A stretch of 64,000 bases of DNA from Palsa-1439 sp050015495 (GTDB lineage Bacteria; Verrucomicrobiota; Verrucomicrobiia; Palsa-1439), in NCBI GenBank assembly GCA_050015495.1, contig JBEKBH010000003.1, positions 124,001 through 188,000 on the forward strand, read 5' to 3'. The notes beneath the pieces were generated by a model. That model was not told the origin of the DNA, searched no databases, and saw nothing but the letters and a program-made list of their open reading frames with translations. The translations under genes and the position numbers were made by a program. Position 1 is the first letter of the stretch, and each line of letters opens with the position of its first letter. Positions 8,701 through 17,527 of the stretch are shown here, in pieces.

Positions 8701-10326
8701 GCCGGAGTCGGTGGTTTGCGCATTCGGGATGTAGAGGGAGGACGTGGTTGCTCCGACAAGATTCGTGCCGGCCAGTTGCCACTGCAGCGACGGCACCGGC
8801 ACGCCGGTGACCACGGCGCTAATCGTCACGTTGCTACCCGGGAAGCACGCCTGGTCCGCCGGTCCCGTCATGCTGGGCAAAAGAATGATCGAGATGATGC
8901 CCTGAGAACCCAACTGCGAGGTGTTCCAAATCAGCTGGGAACCCAGTGATGGCAGGTTGGTCGTCCCGAAATTGCCGGAGGGACTCCCGGAAGAAAATAT
9001 CTGGAAGGTATCGCCACCGACGAGTCCGGGGCCAACGTTGTTGACGGTCAATGTGCCGGCCTCCGTCAGTGCGCCGACGACATCGAGATAGTCGTTGCTG
9101 GCGGCCTGGTTCTTGTTCAACTTGATGATGGTCGTGTTGGTGGAGATCGAGGTCACGATCACGTTGTTGGACACGACGAGTGTTCCAACCGAGTTCCCGG
9201 AACCAAGGGTCAGGGTGCCGTAGCCCGCAAAGACGATGTTGCCCACGATGGTGCCGAAACCCGAGATCGTGCCGGAGTTGTTGGTCAGCCCGGCGGACGT
9301 GCTGAGCAGGCCGCCCGCAAGGAACAAGGAATTCCCCGAAGCGATGGTGGCTACCGACACGCTTTGCACGGTGGCGGTAGCGCCAATCGTCAGTGAGTTG
9401 CCCGTACCCGTGCCACCAATGGGGAGTGCCGTATTATTGAGGTCCCAAAGACCACCGTTCCGGACGGTCACAGAGTTGTTGGCGCCGGAGCCGGTGCCGA
9501 TGGTTGTTCCCCCGACACGCGTGTAGAATTGGCCGCCGGAATCCACCAAGAGCGAATTGCCGCTGGCGCCGGACGTGCCCGTGGTGAAAGTGCCCACACA
9601 GGTCATCGATGCCGAGTCCGAGATCACAACGAGGTTGGAGGTGGCAGCTCCGTTGTTGCCAATGTTCAAGGAGGCGTTGTTCGTCCAATAGGTAGTGGGC
9701 CCGGTAATAATAATGTGACCCTGAGAGCCGGGACCGGTGCTATTGCCACAAATTACCTGGTTATTGCCGAACAAACCGCCCCCAGTAATGACCGTCATGT
9801 TGGAGACGACAATCGTGCCGTTGCCGCTTCGGCCGGCGCTAAATCGGATACCGTTGGAGCTGGAAGTACCGGCATTGGTGCAGATCATAGTCCCCGGAGT
9901 GGTCGACGAAACTATATAGACGATGGCGGTTGAGCCGCTTGAGTCGCCCGAGAGAAACACGGTGGGCTGCCCAGTGCCGGGCTTGTAAAGCGCGATTGTA
10001 TTCCCCTGTGTGTCCAGTGTTAGGATTTGTCCCACGGTGTTTTTGACATCGATGCTGTCAAGGAATGTGTTATTGGTAATCGTCACCGTGAAAGTGGTGG
10101 TGGCGCTGAAGGTCGCGTCGTCAGCCGGGCCCGGGACAATCCCTGTGCCCCACGCTTGGGGATCCGCCCAGTAGTCGCTGACAGTATTTGTCCATGTGAG
10201 AACTGCCGCGCGGCTGTTGACCGCGGCCGCGAGTAGTCCCAACGCCAGAGCCAGTGTCACCGCCAGCCGGTGGAATGGTTGGTAAAATGTTGATGTGATT
10301 TCGGGTAGGTGCGTCGCGGTCCTCAT
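5782..10326 (-). CDS. Giant secreted pectinesterase with beta-strand repeats, Ig and PKD modules
   Basis: A 1514-aa exported protein. A basic N-terminus and hydrophobic run ending NSRAA form the signal peptide. Residues about 40-460 are Thr/Ser/Asn/Gly-rich beta-strand repeats, 475-740 three Ig-like domains (each PTYQW or SLQWQ type), and 745-870 a bacterial Ig-like domain. The carbohydrate esterase family 8 domain is at about 875-1160: it starts GSGDFVTVQGAVD and has DSRQDTIYA and GNFDYIWGGG, holding the acid/base and nucleophile Asp residues. A further Ig-like domain, a PKD domain (about 1283-1360, WDFGD) and a short C-terminal tail end the protein. The ATG follows GAAGGGAG. It would de-esterify pectin ahead of the GH28 enzymes. 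Confidence 0.88.
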   Translation of the reverse strand: MRTATHLPEITSTFYQPFHRLAVTLALALGLLAAAVNSRAAVLTWTNTVSDYWADPQAWGTGIVPGPADDATFSATTTFTVTITNNTFLDSIDVKNTVGQILTLDTQGNTIALYKPGTGQPTVFLSGDSSGSTAIVYIVSSTTPGTMICTNAGTSSSNGIRFSAGRSGNGTIVVSNMTVITGGGLFGNNQVICGNSTGPGSQGHIIITGPTTYWTNNASLNIGNNGAATSNLVVISDSASMTCVGTFTTGTSGASGNSLLVDSGGQFYTRVGGTTIGTGSGANNSVTVRNGGLWDLNNTALPIGGTGTGNSLTIGATATVQSVSVATIASGNSLFLAGGLLSTSAGLTNNSGTISGFGTIVGNIVFAGYGTLTLGSGNSVGTLVVSNNVIVTSISTNTTIIKLNKNQAASNDYLDVVGALTEAGTLTVNNVGPGLVGGDTFQIFSSGSPSGNFGTTNLPSLGSQLIWNTSQLGSQGIISIILLPSMTGPADQACFPGSNVTISAVVTGVPVPSLQWQLAGTNLVGATTSSLYIPNAQTTDSGEYCLIASNIGGSVTNCMALSVCAGGCPPTINGPTDQTVIQGNYGTFAASVAGLPAPAIQWQQNGTNIPGATDVPLILTNVLFAQNNYVYSIIASNEAGSATNSATLTVIVTPAFTQQPTNYVATVGQSASFSVSVTGVPTPTYQWYFNNSLIGGATGPTYTIPSVTAANAGTYYVNAINTAATVPSSTAKLTVLSTMTPASITPANSAVNVCYDTPLYITFSQAPVLQDTGTIRIYNVTNPLAPVDTLDMTQNFTNNVPYAVNIQGRLIGGETFNSFPVIISGNTAAMYPHLDVLSSNQTYFVTVDQGVFTDTNGALFAGITTTNGWVFTTKPTGPANPTNIVVAADGSGDFVTVQGAVDSLPANNTTYTLVNIRNGTYTEIVDTKGKNDITFRGQSRSGTIVEYPNNALVAPGGSTHYRMAFKIYANNLAVENMTVANTTAQGGQQSEALMLEAGVTQFILNNAEVDSRQDTIYANSLPQSQGYFYNSLIQGNFDYIWGGGDLFVTNCQFQTIPTASSYNLAAPRTDNSSITGCGSWRGPDGNLSSNGISFVNCLLTRSSSTVSNITMSDSNGFEDGVASWIFCHIDVTGGNGYVTPASNVVATQILWQYGNSNLNNSAAVDLGLTTLTNNDPRLACAGSATCWLYGWVPQLSPNILTNPVSVTVTAAMTATFSVAATGVPDPSYQWLLNGTNVINATASDSTLVISNALAGDAGVYSVIVSNSAGTVTSSNATLTVVGTGPTASFTANPTSGTEPLGVTFTDTSTGSPNITLFWDFGDNSQATNAGGSIFVHTYGAGIYTVTLTASNAFGANSTLVSSDLINVVSPFNQWEANYGLTNAGCTVCGGDASYTGDGMSNTNKFLAGFNPTNSAAYLHVISVARINNGQDIQVTYLGANGDSNSTLGSLTYTNILDYTTGANDGGYSNINFTSTGQINILSGGNGSGVVTNMVDPGGATNVPSRYYRVRVLVP

Positions 10327-10681
10327 GGCTTCTCCCTTCGGCGATAATTCGTCTGATTGGTCAAACAAAACGTCTCCGCCTGGTTTTTTCCGTCTCGACT
10401 ATTTGGTTGCTCGCCAACAACTCAGGTTGCGTGCAGGGAACTGCGCGCCACACTGATTATGTTGTCCCGTCCCCGTCATTATTTAGGGGACGAGGCACAC
10501 GAGTCAAGTTGGCCATTGTGCAAACAACCCTGAAAAAAGTGCACTCGCGAATAGCACGTCCAGTCAATTACTGGTTCTGCTCCTCCCGTTTCCAGTTCTA
10601 AAAAGCCGCTTTCGTACCAGTTTGCTGGCCCGTGTTTCGGGGCTTTTCACTCATACGATTAAATGATAGGAGTTGGGAATC
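10327..10681. promoter_or_regulatory. Divergent control region of the pectin locus
   Basis: This 355-bp gap separates the divergent pectinesterase and GH28 genes and must hold both promoters. It is AT-richer than its surroundings and contains an interrupted inverted repeat, GTCCCC and GGGGAC, around 10467-10489. I see no convincing -35/-10 pair and no gene. Ribosome-binding sites sit at both edges: GAAGGGAG before 10326 and AGGAG before 10682. Confidence 0.4.
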
Positions 10682-12373
10682 ATGCGAACAACCCCGACCC
10701 CGACAGCTTCCATGCGGCAAAATGGTTACGGCCCGCGACACTGCGTCCAGTTGCTTCTGCTGCTGGGTTTCTCCACACCGGCGCTCTGCGGGATGGTCGG
10801 TGGTTTCCAGATACCAAAGATCCAGGAGCCCGAGTTTCACGCCAACGTCGTGAATCTGGCCCAGTGCGGCGGCGCCAACGACGGCCGGACCCTCAACACC
10901 GAGGTCATCGCGAAGGCCATTGCGTCGCTCGCGGCGAAGGGCGGCGGGACGCTCGTGGTTCCACCGGGAATCTGGCTGACCGGCCCGATTCGTCTTCAGA
11001 GCAACATCGAGTTGCGCTTGGAAGCCGGCGCGCTCCTGCAATTTACGTCAGACTACAAACAGTACCCGTTGATGGTATTGGACGTGAAAGGGGAGAAAGA
11101 CGTGCTCTCAACTTCCCCCATCTTCGGTGAGAACCTTGACAACGTCGCCATCACCGGTCACGGCGTGATCGATGGCGCGGGCCAGGCATGGAGACCGTTG
11201 AAAAAATCGAAGGTCACCGATGCCGAGTGGAAAATGCAGACCGCGTCGGGCTTTGTGGACGCGAGCGGCACCACGTGGTGGCCCAGCCGCGAAGCCAGCG
11301 AAGGCGGCCGGCTCGTGCGCCGCCTGCGCGCGGCCAATTCCTTTGATGTCCGCGATTACGAGCCGGCCCATCAGTTCCTGCGCCCGAAGCTCGTAAAGCT
11401 GCTGAATTGCCGCCGGGTATTGCTCGACGGCGTCACGTTCCAGAACTCGCCGAATTGGACGTTGAACCCGACGTTTTGTGAGGACGTGACCATTCGCGGC
11501 GTCACCTCACGCAATCCATATTATGGACAGAACACCGATGCCCTCGACGTCGAGTCGTGCCGCAATGTGATCATCCGCGATTCCACCTTTGATGTGGGTG
11601 ACGACGGCATCTGCCTGAAGTCGGGGTCGGGCGCGACAGGACGCCGGATCGGTGTGCCGACGGAAAACGTGTGGATCGACGGGTGTGTCGTGTATCACGC
11701 CCACGGCGGGTTCACGATTGGCAGCGAAATGTCCGGCGGCGTGCGCAATATCCATGTCAACGATTGCCTGTTCATGGGCACGGATATCGGGCTCCGCTTC
11801 AAAAGCACCCGCGGCCGCGGCGGGGTCGTCGAGAAAATCTACATCTCCAACATCCGCATGACGGACATCCCGGGCAACGCGATCGACTTCGATATGTATT
11901 ATGGCGGGCGGTCGCCGTTGGATGCGAAGGGCGAATCGGCGGAGGTCGGTCAGCCGCCCGTGCCCGTGGACGAGGGGACCCCGCAGTTTCGCGACATTCA
12001 TATCGAGAACGTCGTTTGTCGCGGGGCGCGGGCCGCGGTGGTGCTCCAGGGGTTGCCTGAAATGCCGATCCGCGACATCGACTTGCGGAATGTCTCGATC
12101 ACGTCCGAGGAAGGAATGAAGTGGACGGATGCCGCGAGCATCCACTGCGAGAACGTCGATATCGTCAACAGCCGTGGCCCCGTGCTGAATCTGTTTCGCA
12201 CCCGGGACTCGGTGATCGATCACCTGACCTGGCCGGCCGCCGCCGAGCCGGTCATCGAATCGCAGGGAGACGCGAACAGCGGGATCGTGATCAAGAACAC
12301 GGATCTCAAAGCCGCCGTGAAAGATTTCCTGTTCACCAACGGCGCGACCGCCGCCGCGTTCCACGTCGAGTGA
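10682..12373 (+). CDS. Polygalacturonase-type glycoside hydrolase family 28
   Basis: A 563-aa protein with an N-terminal hydrophobic segment (QLLLLLGFSTPALCG) that looks like a signal peptide. It has the full GH28 motif set: NTDALD, GDDGICLKSG (catalytic Asp pair), HAHGGFTIGSE (catalytic His) and RFKSTRGRGG (substrate-binding Arg-Lys). The N-terminal GGANDGRTLNT...GGGTLVVPPG segment is typical of exo-acting GH28 enzymes. The ATG at 10682 has AGGAG 8 nt upstream. It faces the pectinesterase operon across a shared control region and is followed by rsmA, which is unrelated. It probably trims unsaturated or saturated galacturonides to monomers; exo specificity is inferred. Confidence 0.88.
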   Translation: MRTTPTPTASMRQNGYGPRHCVQLLLLLGFSTPALCGMVGGFQIPKIQEPEFHANVVNLAQCGGANDGRTLNTEVIAKAIASLAAKGGGTLVVPPGIWLTGPIRLQSNIELRLEAGALLQFTSDYKQYPLMVLDVKGEKDVLSTSPIFGENLDNVAITGHGVIDGAGQAWRPLKKSKVTDAEWKMQTASGFVDASGTTWWPSREASEGGRLVRRLRAANSFDVRDYEPAHQFLRPKLVKLLNCRRVLLDGVTFQNSPNWTLNPTFCEDVTIRGVTSRNPYYGQNTDALDVESCRNVIIRDSTFDVGDDGICLKSGSGATGRRIGVPTENVWIDGCVVYHAHGGFTIGSEMSGGVRNIHVNDCLFMGTDIGLRFKSTRGRGGVVEKIYISNIRMTDIPGNAIDFDMYYGGRSPLDAKGESAEVGQPPVPVDEGTPQFRDIHIENVVCRGARAAVVLQGLPEMPIRDIDLRNVSITSEEGMKWTDAASIHCENVDIVNSRGPVLNLFRTRDSVIDHLTWPAAAEPVIESQGDANSGIVIKNTDLKAAVKDFLFTNGATAAAFHVE

Positions 12374-12452
12374 CTTGCCTGCCCCGGGATTGGGGCTCGG
12401 CCCGCGAAAACTTCTTTGCATCGGGGCAGCGGCCCGTGAGAACATTCACGGC

Positions 12453-13265
12453 ATGACACTCACGGAAGTCCGCCAATTGCTCGCGGAACTGGACATTCGC
12501 CCCAGCAAAGCGTTGGGGCAGAATTTTCTCGTCGATGGAAACATTCTGCGGATTCTCATCGAGCAGGCCGACCTTCGCCGCGACGAGTCGGTGTTGGAGA
12601 TCGGACCGGGGCTGGGGGTGCTGACGGTCGAGTTGGTCGCGCGCGCCAAACGGGTGGTAGCGATCGAGAAAGACCCGCGACTGTGCCGGTATTTGCGGGG
12701 CCAGTTGGACGGCGTCGATTTGATCGAGGGTGACGCCGTGGACGCGCTGGAGACGGCGAATTTTCCCATCGACGCGCCCTACAAGGTCGTCTCGAATCTC
12801 CCGTACAACATCTCGACGCCGATTCTCGAACGGCTGGTCGAGCGCGGGGACAAACCGCGCGCGATGGTGCTGACCGTGCAACGCGAAGTCGCCCACCGGC
12901 TAGCGGCGACGCCCCGCCACAAGGACTACGGCGCGCTGACCGTGTTCACGCAACTCTGGTATCACGTCACCATCGCCCACGTCATTTCGCCGCGATGCTT
13001 TTATCCCGCGCCCAAGGTGGACAGCGCGATTGTCGTTCTCGAACGGCGCGATCCGCGGGTGAAACTGCGGGCGGGCGCGCCGTTTCATGACATCGTGCGC
13101 GCGGGCTTCGGTCAACGCCGCAAGATGCTTCATAAATTGCTCTCGCCGTTCGGAGAGGTGGACAACGCGTTCGCCGCGGCCTCGGTTGCGCCCACCGCGC
13201 GCGCCGAAGAACTCGCGGTGGAACAGTGGATCATGCTGGCGAACACCCTGACGCCGGCCACGTGA
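12453..13265 (+). CDS. rsmA: 16S rRNA (adenine1518/1519-N6)-dimethyltransferase
   Basis: A 270-aa RsmA/KsgA, the universal enzyme that dimethylates two adjacent adenines at the 3' end of 16S rRNA using SAM. The sequence shows the conserved start SKALGQNFLVD, the SAM loop EIGPGLGVLT, the acidic IEKD and the catalytic NLPYNIS. The ATG at 12453 gives the usual N-terminal length; an in-frame extension upstream lacks family similarity. It overlaps nothing and is convergent with the HEAT-repeat gene, only 12 bp separating their stops. Confidence 0.95.
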   Translation: MTLTEVRQLLAELDIRPSKALGQNFLVDGNILRILIEQADLRRDESVLEIGPGLGVLTVELVARAKRVVAIEKDPRLCRYLRGQLDGVDLIEGDAVDALETANFPIDAPYKVVSNLPYNISTPILERLVERGDKPRAMVLTVQREVAHRLAATPRHKDYGALTVFTQLWYHVTIAHVISPRCFYPAPKVDSAIVVLERRDPRVKLRAGAPFHDIVRAGFGQRRKMLHKLLSPFGEVDNAFAAASVAPTARAEELAVEQWIMLANTLTPAT

Positions 13266-13277
13266 GGAAGAACCAAC

Positions 13278-14951
13278 TCACTCCGCCGTGCCGGCCTGGG
13301 CAATCGGCGTGGGCGTAATGGCCTGCGACCGGGGCGGAAGCTTCAGCTTGTTCTTGGCCGCTTTGCCTTCCTTGGTCTTGGGCCAGCGTTTGGCGACGTG
13401 TTCGAGGATCTTGCGGCCGAATTTCAATTCTTCCCCCGACCCTTCGCTGAAGTGGAACCCAATATAGTAGAAGTCAGCGGCGTCGAGCGCTTTCTCCTTC
13501 TTCAGCCGATCGAAAAGTTTGAACCCCTTGACCGGCAGCGACGCCTGAAACGCGCGCAACGCGTAATCCTCGGCGCGCAAATGCGGCGCGAGATCCTTGG
13601 CGGACTGTTTGATGTTGCAAATACCGAGTTCGAACCGCAGTTCGTTGTCGAATCCATCGGAGCGCGCGATTTGCCGGAGGCAATCCACCGCCTTGGACCA
13701 TTTCCGGGCCTTCTTGTATTTCAGGCCAACCTCGCGATAGACGCCGTCCGCCAGCGCCGGGTCGATGTTGCGCAGGAAGTACAGCAGCGTCTCGTAACGC
13801 GGCTCGCCGGCTTCCAGGGCGCGCGCGGCGAGCGCGGCAAACTTCCGGGCGGTCTTTTTGTCGATCCATTCGCTGTGCGGTTTCAGGATCTTCGCCAACC
13901 GCCACGCGCGCTCAGCCTTGCGCTCCCGGGCCAGCGCCGCCAACAACAGTCCGGTGGCGCCCCTGTGACGGGCGAGCGCGCCGGCGGCGATCTCGCTGAC
14001 CTGCGGGTCGCCATGCGCCAGCAGATTCATCATCAGGCGATTGCCGACGGGGTTGTCGTTGGACGCCAGCTTGCGAGCCGCGAAAGCGCGGACACTCGGG
14101 TGTTTGCTCTTCAGCAGTTTCCGCCACTGGGCGTCGTACGATTTGCCCAGCGCCAGCTTCTCAATAATGTCCAGCGCGTTCTGGACGACGTTCGGGTAAT
14201 CCGCTTCGCCGAGGTACTTCAACATCTGGCCCGCGATTTGGTTGACCGCCGCGCCCGTGTACGGGAGGCCTTTCAGGCCAATGAGGGCATTGCGCCGGAT
14301 GTAGCCGAGGTTCTTCGCCGTGCTGTACTTCAACAAAACTTTGCGCGCGTCCGGCGCGCCCACGTAGCCGATCAATAACAGACAGGAGGTCAACACGCGG
14401 TCGTTCTTCTTCACGCGCGACGTCGTCATGAACTTCGTGATCTGACGGTGCAACGCGGCGCGGTCCCTTGGCTCGGCGTCGCCGATGTGGCGGCGGACAG
14501 CCTGGCAGGTTTCCTTGACGAGTTCAAAATCGGTGTCGAACAGGACATCGAGGATCAACTGCATCGCTTCGCGGTTGTGGATGCGCGCCAATATATCCAC
14601 CAACACCCGCCTCTGCTGGGGATTGGCCTTCAGAAACTGGTCGCGCAAACTGGACACATTGTCTCCACCGGCGTTGGCGATGATGGCTGCGGCGCGGAGC
14701 TTGGTTTCGATCTCGGGCGCGTCCAGCAGCGGCAACACGTACGGAACAACCGCGCGCGTGCCGATGGCCTCGAACGCCTCAAGTACATAGCGCGTAAGCA
14801 GTTGGTTCGCGTCTTTCAAGGTATCGCCGAGGGCTTTAACCACCGAGTCCTGTTTCGGCTTCAATTCGGCAATAACCATGGCTGCCGCACAACGCCGCAT
14901 ACCGTCAGGGCTTTGCAGCATGCCACAGATCGATTGGATGACCTTGTCCAT
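13278..14951 (-). CDS. HEAT-repeat protein of unknown function
   Basis: A 557-aa protein without signal peptide. Repeated helical pairs run through most of the length, such as AEL...VKALGDTLKDANQLLTRYVLEAFEAIG, LLDAPEIETKLRAAAIIANAG and LAHGDPQVSEIAAGALARHRGA, giving an alpha-solenoid. The last 150 residues look TPR-like (LALGDGVYREVGLKYKKARKWSKAVDCLRQIA-type helices with Lys/Ala-rich linkers). No catalytic motif is visible. Such solenoids act as protein scaffolds; partner unknown. The ATG was chosen because the sequence upstream of it carries a promoter (14968-14996) rather than coding sequence. No Shine-Dalgarno is seen. Confidence 0.7.
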   Translation of the reverse strand: MDKVIQSICGMLQSPDGMRRCAAAMVIAELKPKQDSVVKALGDTLKDANQLLTRYVLEAFEAIGTRAVVPYVLPLLDAPEIETKLRAAAIIANAGGDNVSSLRDQFLKANPQQRRVLVDILARIHNREAMQLILDVLFDTDFELVKETCQAVRRHIGDAEPRDRAALHRQITKFMTTSRVKKNDRVLTSCLLLIGYVGAPDARKVLLKYSTAKNLGYIRRNALIGLKGLPYTGAAVNQIAGQMLKYLGEADYPNVVQNALDIIEKLALGKSYDAQWRKLLKSKHPSVRAFAARKLASNDNPVGNRLMMNLLAHGDPQVSEIAAGALARHRGATGLLLAALARERKAERAWRLAKILKPHSEWIDKKTARKFAALAARALEAGEPRYETLLYFLRNIDPALADGVYREVGLKYKKARKWSKAVDCLRQIARSDGFDNELRFELGICNIKQSAKDLAPHLRAEDYALRAFQASLPVKGFKLFDRLKKEKALDAADFYYIGFHFSEGSGEELKFGRKILEHVAKRWPKTKEGKAAKNKLKLPPRSQAITPTPIAQAGTAE

Positions 14952-14967
14952 AGATAGATAGACTGTT

Positions 14968-14996
14968 ACCGTAGCAGAATGACCCCGTGCTTGCAA
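14968..14996 (-). promoter_or_regulatory. Promoter of the HEAT-repeat gene
   Basis: TTGCAA, a 17-nt spacer and TACGGT read on the minus strand, 16 nt before the HEAT-gene ATG. Confidence 0.45.
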
Positions 14997-15087
14997 TGTG
15001 TGCGCGGTTTTTGTACGATTTTGGCGGTGGCGCACGGCCGTATTGGGTTAACCTGTTTATAGTCAGATACTTGAGATTGCAATTTAT

Positions 15088-16071
15088 ATGAGTTCATACT
15101 CCTTTGGACGCTTGGAGGAAATTTATTCCCAGCCTTTTTTTGACCTTATCCAGCAGGGTCGCAACGTTTATCTCCAACATTGGCGGAGTAACGAAGTCCA
15201 GCTTTGCACCCTCCTGAGCATCAAAACCGGCGGCTGTAGCGAGGATTGCGCCTATTGCGCCCAGAGCGCCCGCTACGAGTCGGGCGTCGGTGCCGAACAT
15301 CTCATGTCCACGCCGGAAATCCTCGAGGTGGCCCGCCGCGCCCGCGCCAACGGCTCGACCCGCTTCTGCATGGGCGCGGCCTGGAAAGGTGTCCGCGAAG
15401 GGACCAGCACCTTCGATTCCGTCCTCGAGACCGTCCGCGAAGTGAGCAAGCTCGGCATGGAGGTCTGCGTCACGCTCGGCGAACTCACCGATCAAGCCGC
15501 GCAACAACTCAAAGCCGCCGGCGTGACCGCCTACAACCACAACCTCGACACCAGCCCCGAATTCTACTCGCAGATCATCACCACCCACACGTTCCAGGAC
15601 CGGCTCGATACCATCCATGCCGTCCAACGCGCCGGCATGTCGGTTTGTTGCGGCGGGATCATCGGCATGGGCGAATCCGTGGCCGACCGGCTGCGGATGC
15701 TCGAAGTGCTCACGAATTTCGATCCGCCACCCGAAAGCGTGCCCATCAACTGTCTGATGGCCATGCCCGGCACGCCGCTCGAAGACGCGCCGCCCGTCGA
15801 TGTGTTCGAATTGATTCGGCTCATCGCTACCACGCGCATCGCGTTCCCGCGCGCCAAGGTCCGCCTCTCCGCCGGACGCTCCCGACTGTCGCGCGAAGCT
15901 CAGGCCCTGTGCTTTTTCGCCGGTGCCAACTCGATCTTTTACGGAAACAAATTGCTCACCGCCCAAAACCCCGAAGCCGACGCCGACCGCGACCTGTTGC
16001 GCGATCTGGGCCTCATTCCCCAACAACCATTCTCCGATTCCCCACCCCCCGCCGCCGTGCTGGCCGAATAG
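15088..16071 (+). CDS. bioB: Biotin synthase
   Basis: A 327-aa radical SAM enzyme that inserts sulfur into dethiobiotin. The [4Fe-4S] motif is C50-SED-C54-AY-C57. The residues for the [2Fe-2S] cluster are present in the usual blocks RFCMGAAWK, VCVTLG, CCGGIIGMGE and RLSAGRSRLS (Arg ligand). FFAGANSIFYG near the C-terminus is also conserved. Length is normal. No other biotin gene is nearby, so it stands alone. The 5' region is AT-rich; no clear Shine-Dalgarno precedes the ATG. Confidence 0.95.
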   Translation: MSSYSFGRLEEIYSQPFFDLIQQGRNVYLQHWRSNEVQLCTLLSIKTGGCSEDCAYCAQSARYESGVGAEHLMSTPEILEVARRARANGSTRFCMGAAWKGVREGTSTFDSVLETVREVSKLGMEVCVTLGELTDQAAQQLKAAGVTAYNHNLDTSPEFYSQIITTHTFQDRLDTIHAVQRAGMSVCCGGIIGMGESVADRLRMLEVLTNFDPPPESVPINCLMAMPGTPLEDAPPVDVFELIRLIATTRIAFPRAKVRLSAGRSRLSREAQALCFFAGANSIFYGNKLLTAQNPEADADRDLLRDLGLIPQQPFSDSPPPAAVLAE

Positions 16072-16244
16072 CCGCGTCGGAGCAACCCCTCCCACGCGCG
16101 CCCGATGGACGACGTTTCTGCCCATAAACTGGCATTCAAACCCTGTCAAACACCCCAACCGAGGCCAACGGGCAAACTGGCCTAATTGACCTCCTAACAC
16201 CCTCCCTATCAAGTTAATCCACATGTGACAACCAGCTCGGGGCA

Positions 16245-16330
16245 AATGGGTTCGTTTTTGGCTTTCCAAAAACACTTTTTCCACGCCGGCTTGATCCAAT
16301 TTGGGTTCGTTTTACAATTTTACCTTTTTC
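16245..16330 (+). repeat. Dispersed intergenic repeat, GGGTTCGTTTTTGGC family (copy A)
   Basis: Two GGGTTCGTTTT blocks flank CTTTTTCCACGCCGGC. A close copy lies at 58003-58086 and a partial reverse copy near 31665-31695. The rest of the 512-bp gap 16072-16583 holds no convincing gene; 16362-16440 has a GTAGCCACGGCACTGCGTGCCGTG palindromic piece resembling the second repeat family in this window. Confidence 0.7.
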
Positions 16331-16583
16331 CACCCGTTTCCCCCATCGACCTGCACTGCCCGTTGTAGCCACGGCACTGCGTGCCGTGCTTCGTGCGGTT
16401 GGGACGCGGTGGCTTGTCCTGAGCGGAGTCGAAGGGCCCACCGCGCCGCCCACCAAACCATTTCACAGCACCCTCATATCGCCATACCGATATCATAAAG
16501 CGATATACAAGTCAAGCCCAGGCGGGATACAGCGCGGCGTGTCGTGCGGCAAGGGCGAGGGGCCGAAATTCAGCCGGTCTTGG

Positions 16584-16901
16584 TTAGCTCCACCGCAACT
16601 CTCGGTACTCGCCGGGTTGCAGTAAGTTGACCGCCGTGGTCACGTCAGTCGAGTGATTCTGGATCTCCAGCCAATTGGTCGTCGGCAGGACAAGAATCGC
16701 CAGACGCCTCCCTTGGAGGTTCTGTTGGTAGCGCAGATTCTGGTCGGTCGTGACGAGCAGATCGAATTTCCCTTCCGCCATCGCCAGCAACTCGCCATTT
16801 TCAAGCTGGGACCACCCCACCTCAAACGCCGTAGCCACCGAATGCGCTGTGAGTGAATGCCGTAGTGGAACCGGCGTCCCCTGATCGAAGAGGATTTTCA
16901 T
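16584..16901 (-). CDS. DUF5615 (PIN-like) toxin-type protein
   Basis: A 105-aa protein starting MKILFDQGTPVPLR, the opening of DUF5615/Mut7-C-like PIN-fold proteins, in which early Asp residues coordinate metal. The central LLVTTDQNLRYQQNL carries the second acidic motif. These are predicted RNases of toxin-antitoxin modules. It follows a DUF433 gene by 13 bp, the standard antitoxin partner order. RNase activity is inferred from the fold. Confidence 0.8.
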   Translation of the reverse strand: MKILFDQGTPVPLRHSLTAHSVATAFEVGWSQLENGELLAMAEGKFDLLVTTDQNLRYQQNLQGRRLAILVLPTTNWLEIQNHSTDVTTAVNLLQPGEYRELRWS

Positions 16902-16914
16902 GCGGAGCCGGGCA

Positions 16915-17139
16915 TCAAACCACCGACTCGGCCAGCGACGACTCGGTGTACTTGAGCACCGCCAGCGCCTGCTCGCGGCTCACGCCGGGAAACCATTCGA
17001 GAAACTGTTCCACAGTCGCGCCGCCTTCCAGATTCTCGAACAACGCCCGCACCGGCACGCGCGTGCCTTTGAACAGCCAAGCGCCGCTGACTTTCCCCGG
17101 TGCCCGCTCTAGGGCGGGACATTTGCTCCAGTCCAACAT
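16915..17139 (-). CDS. DUF433 antitoxin-type protein
   Basis: A 74-aa DUF433 protein. It has the typical central GTRVPVRALFENLEGGATVEQFLEWFPGVSREQ segment, a small winged helix that binds DNA or its partner. It is first in a two-gene operon with the DUF5615 toxin. The ATG is fixed by a promoter whose -10 box ends 6 nt upstream, so no leader or Shine-Dalgarno is possible. Part of a toxin-antitoxin pair by family and order. Confidence 0.8.
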   Translation of the reverse strand: MLDWSKCPALERAPGKVSGAWLFKGTRVPVRALFENLEGGATVEQFLEWFPGVSREQALAVLKYTESSLAESVV

Positions 17140-17145
17140 GCCTCT

Positions 17146-17174
17146 ATCATATCCCCGCCAACGGATGGCGGCAA
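17146..17174 (-). promoter_or_regulatory. Leaderless-type promoter of the DUF433/DUF5615 pair
   Basis: TTGCCG, 17-nt spacer and TATGAT on the minus strand, with the -10 box ending 6 nt before the ATG at 17139. Confidence 0.6.
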
Positions 17175-17279
17175 GTCGGGAAGCACACCCGGTGCAGTTT
17201 TTCGCCCAATTCCTCACATTTTGCCCAGCCTCACTCACGATCTGCTTGACACCACACAAATGAGTGGTATCATGCGCGC

Positions 17280-17414
17280 ATGGACACGAAATTGGTGAAA
17301 CTGGCGGAGCAGTTGATGGCGTTGGTGACATGGGCGCTGGTCGTGGTAGTCGCTGTCGGCAACTGGAAACTGTACCGACGGGTTCGTAAACTGGAATCCA
17401 GTCTCGGATTGTGA
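17280..17414 (+). CDS. Possible small membrane protein (44 aa)
   Basis: A short frame encoding MDTKLVKLAEQLMALVTW, then a Val-rich hydrophobic stretch, then a basic tail RRVRKLE. One transmembrane helix is predicted by eye. No clear ribosome-binding site or known family. It could be chance coding in a gap between other genes. Confidence 0.25.
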   Translation: MDTKLVKLAEQLMALVTWALVVVVAVGNWKLYRRVRKLESSLGL

Positions 17415-17527
17415 CCCGGTCCGCGGCGCGACACGAGATGATGTTGTCACGCCAGTTGCCTTCATGCCGCCCGAGATAGTAATCTGAGCCGCGTTCCCAT
17501 CCGCATCGAGGTCGGGAACGGGCAGCG

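Noticed and set aside
15094..16299. A 401-codon open frame opposite bioB
   Set aside because: bioB has all radical SAM and [2Fe-2S] ligands on the plus strand. The antisense product has no motif.
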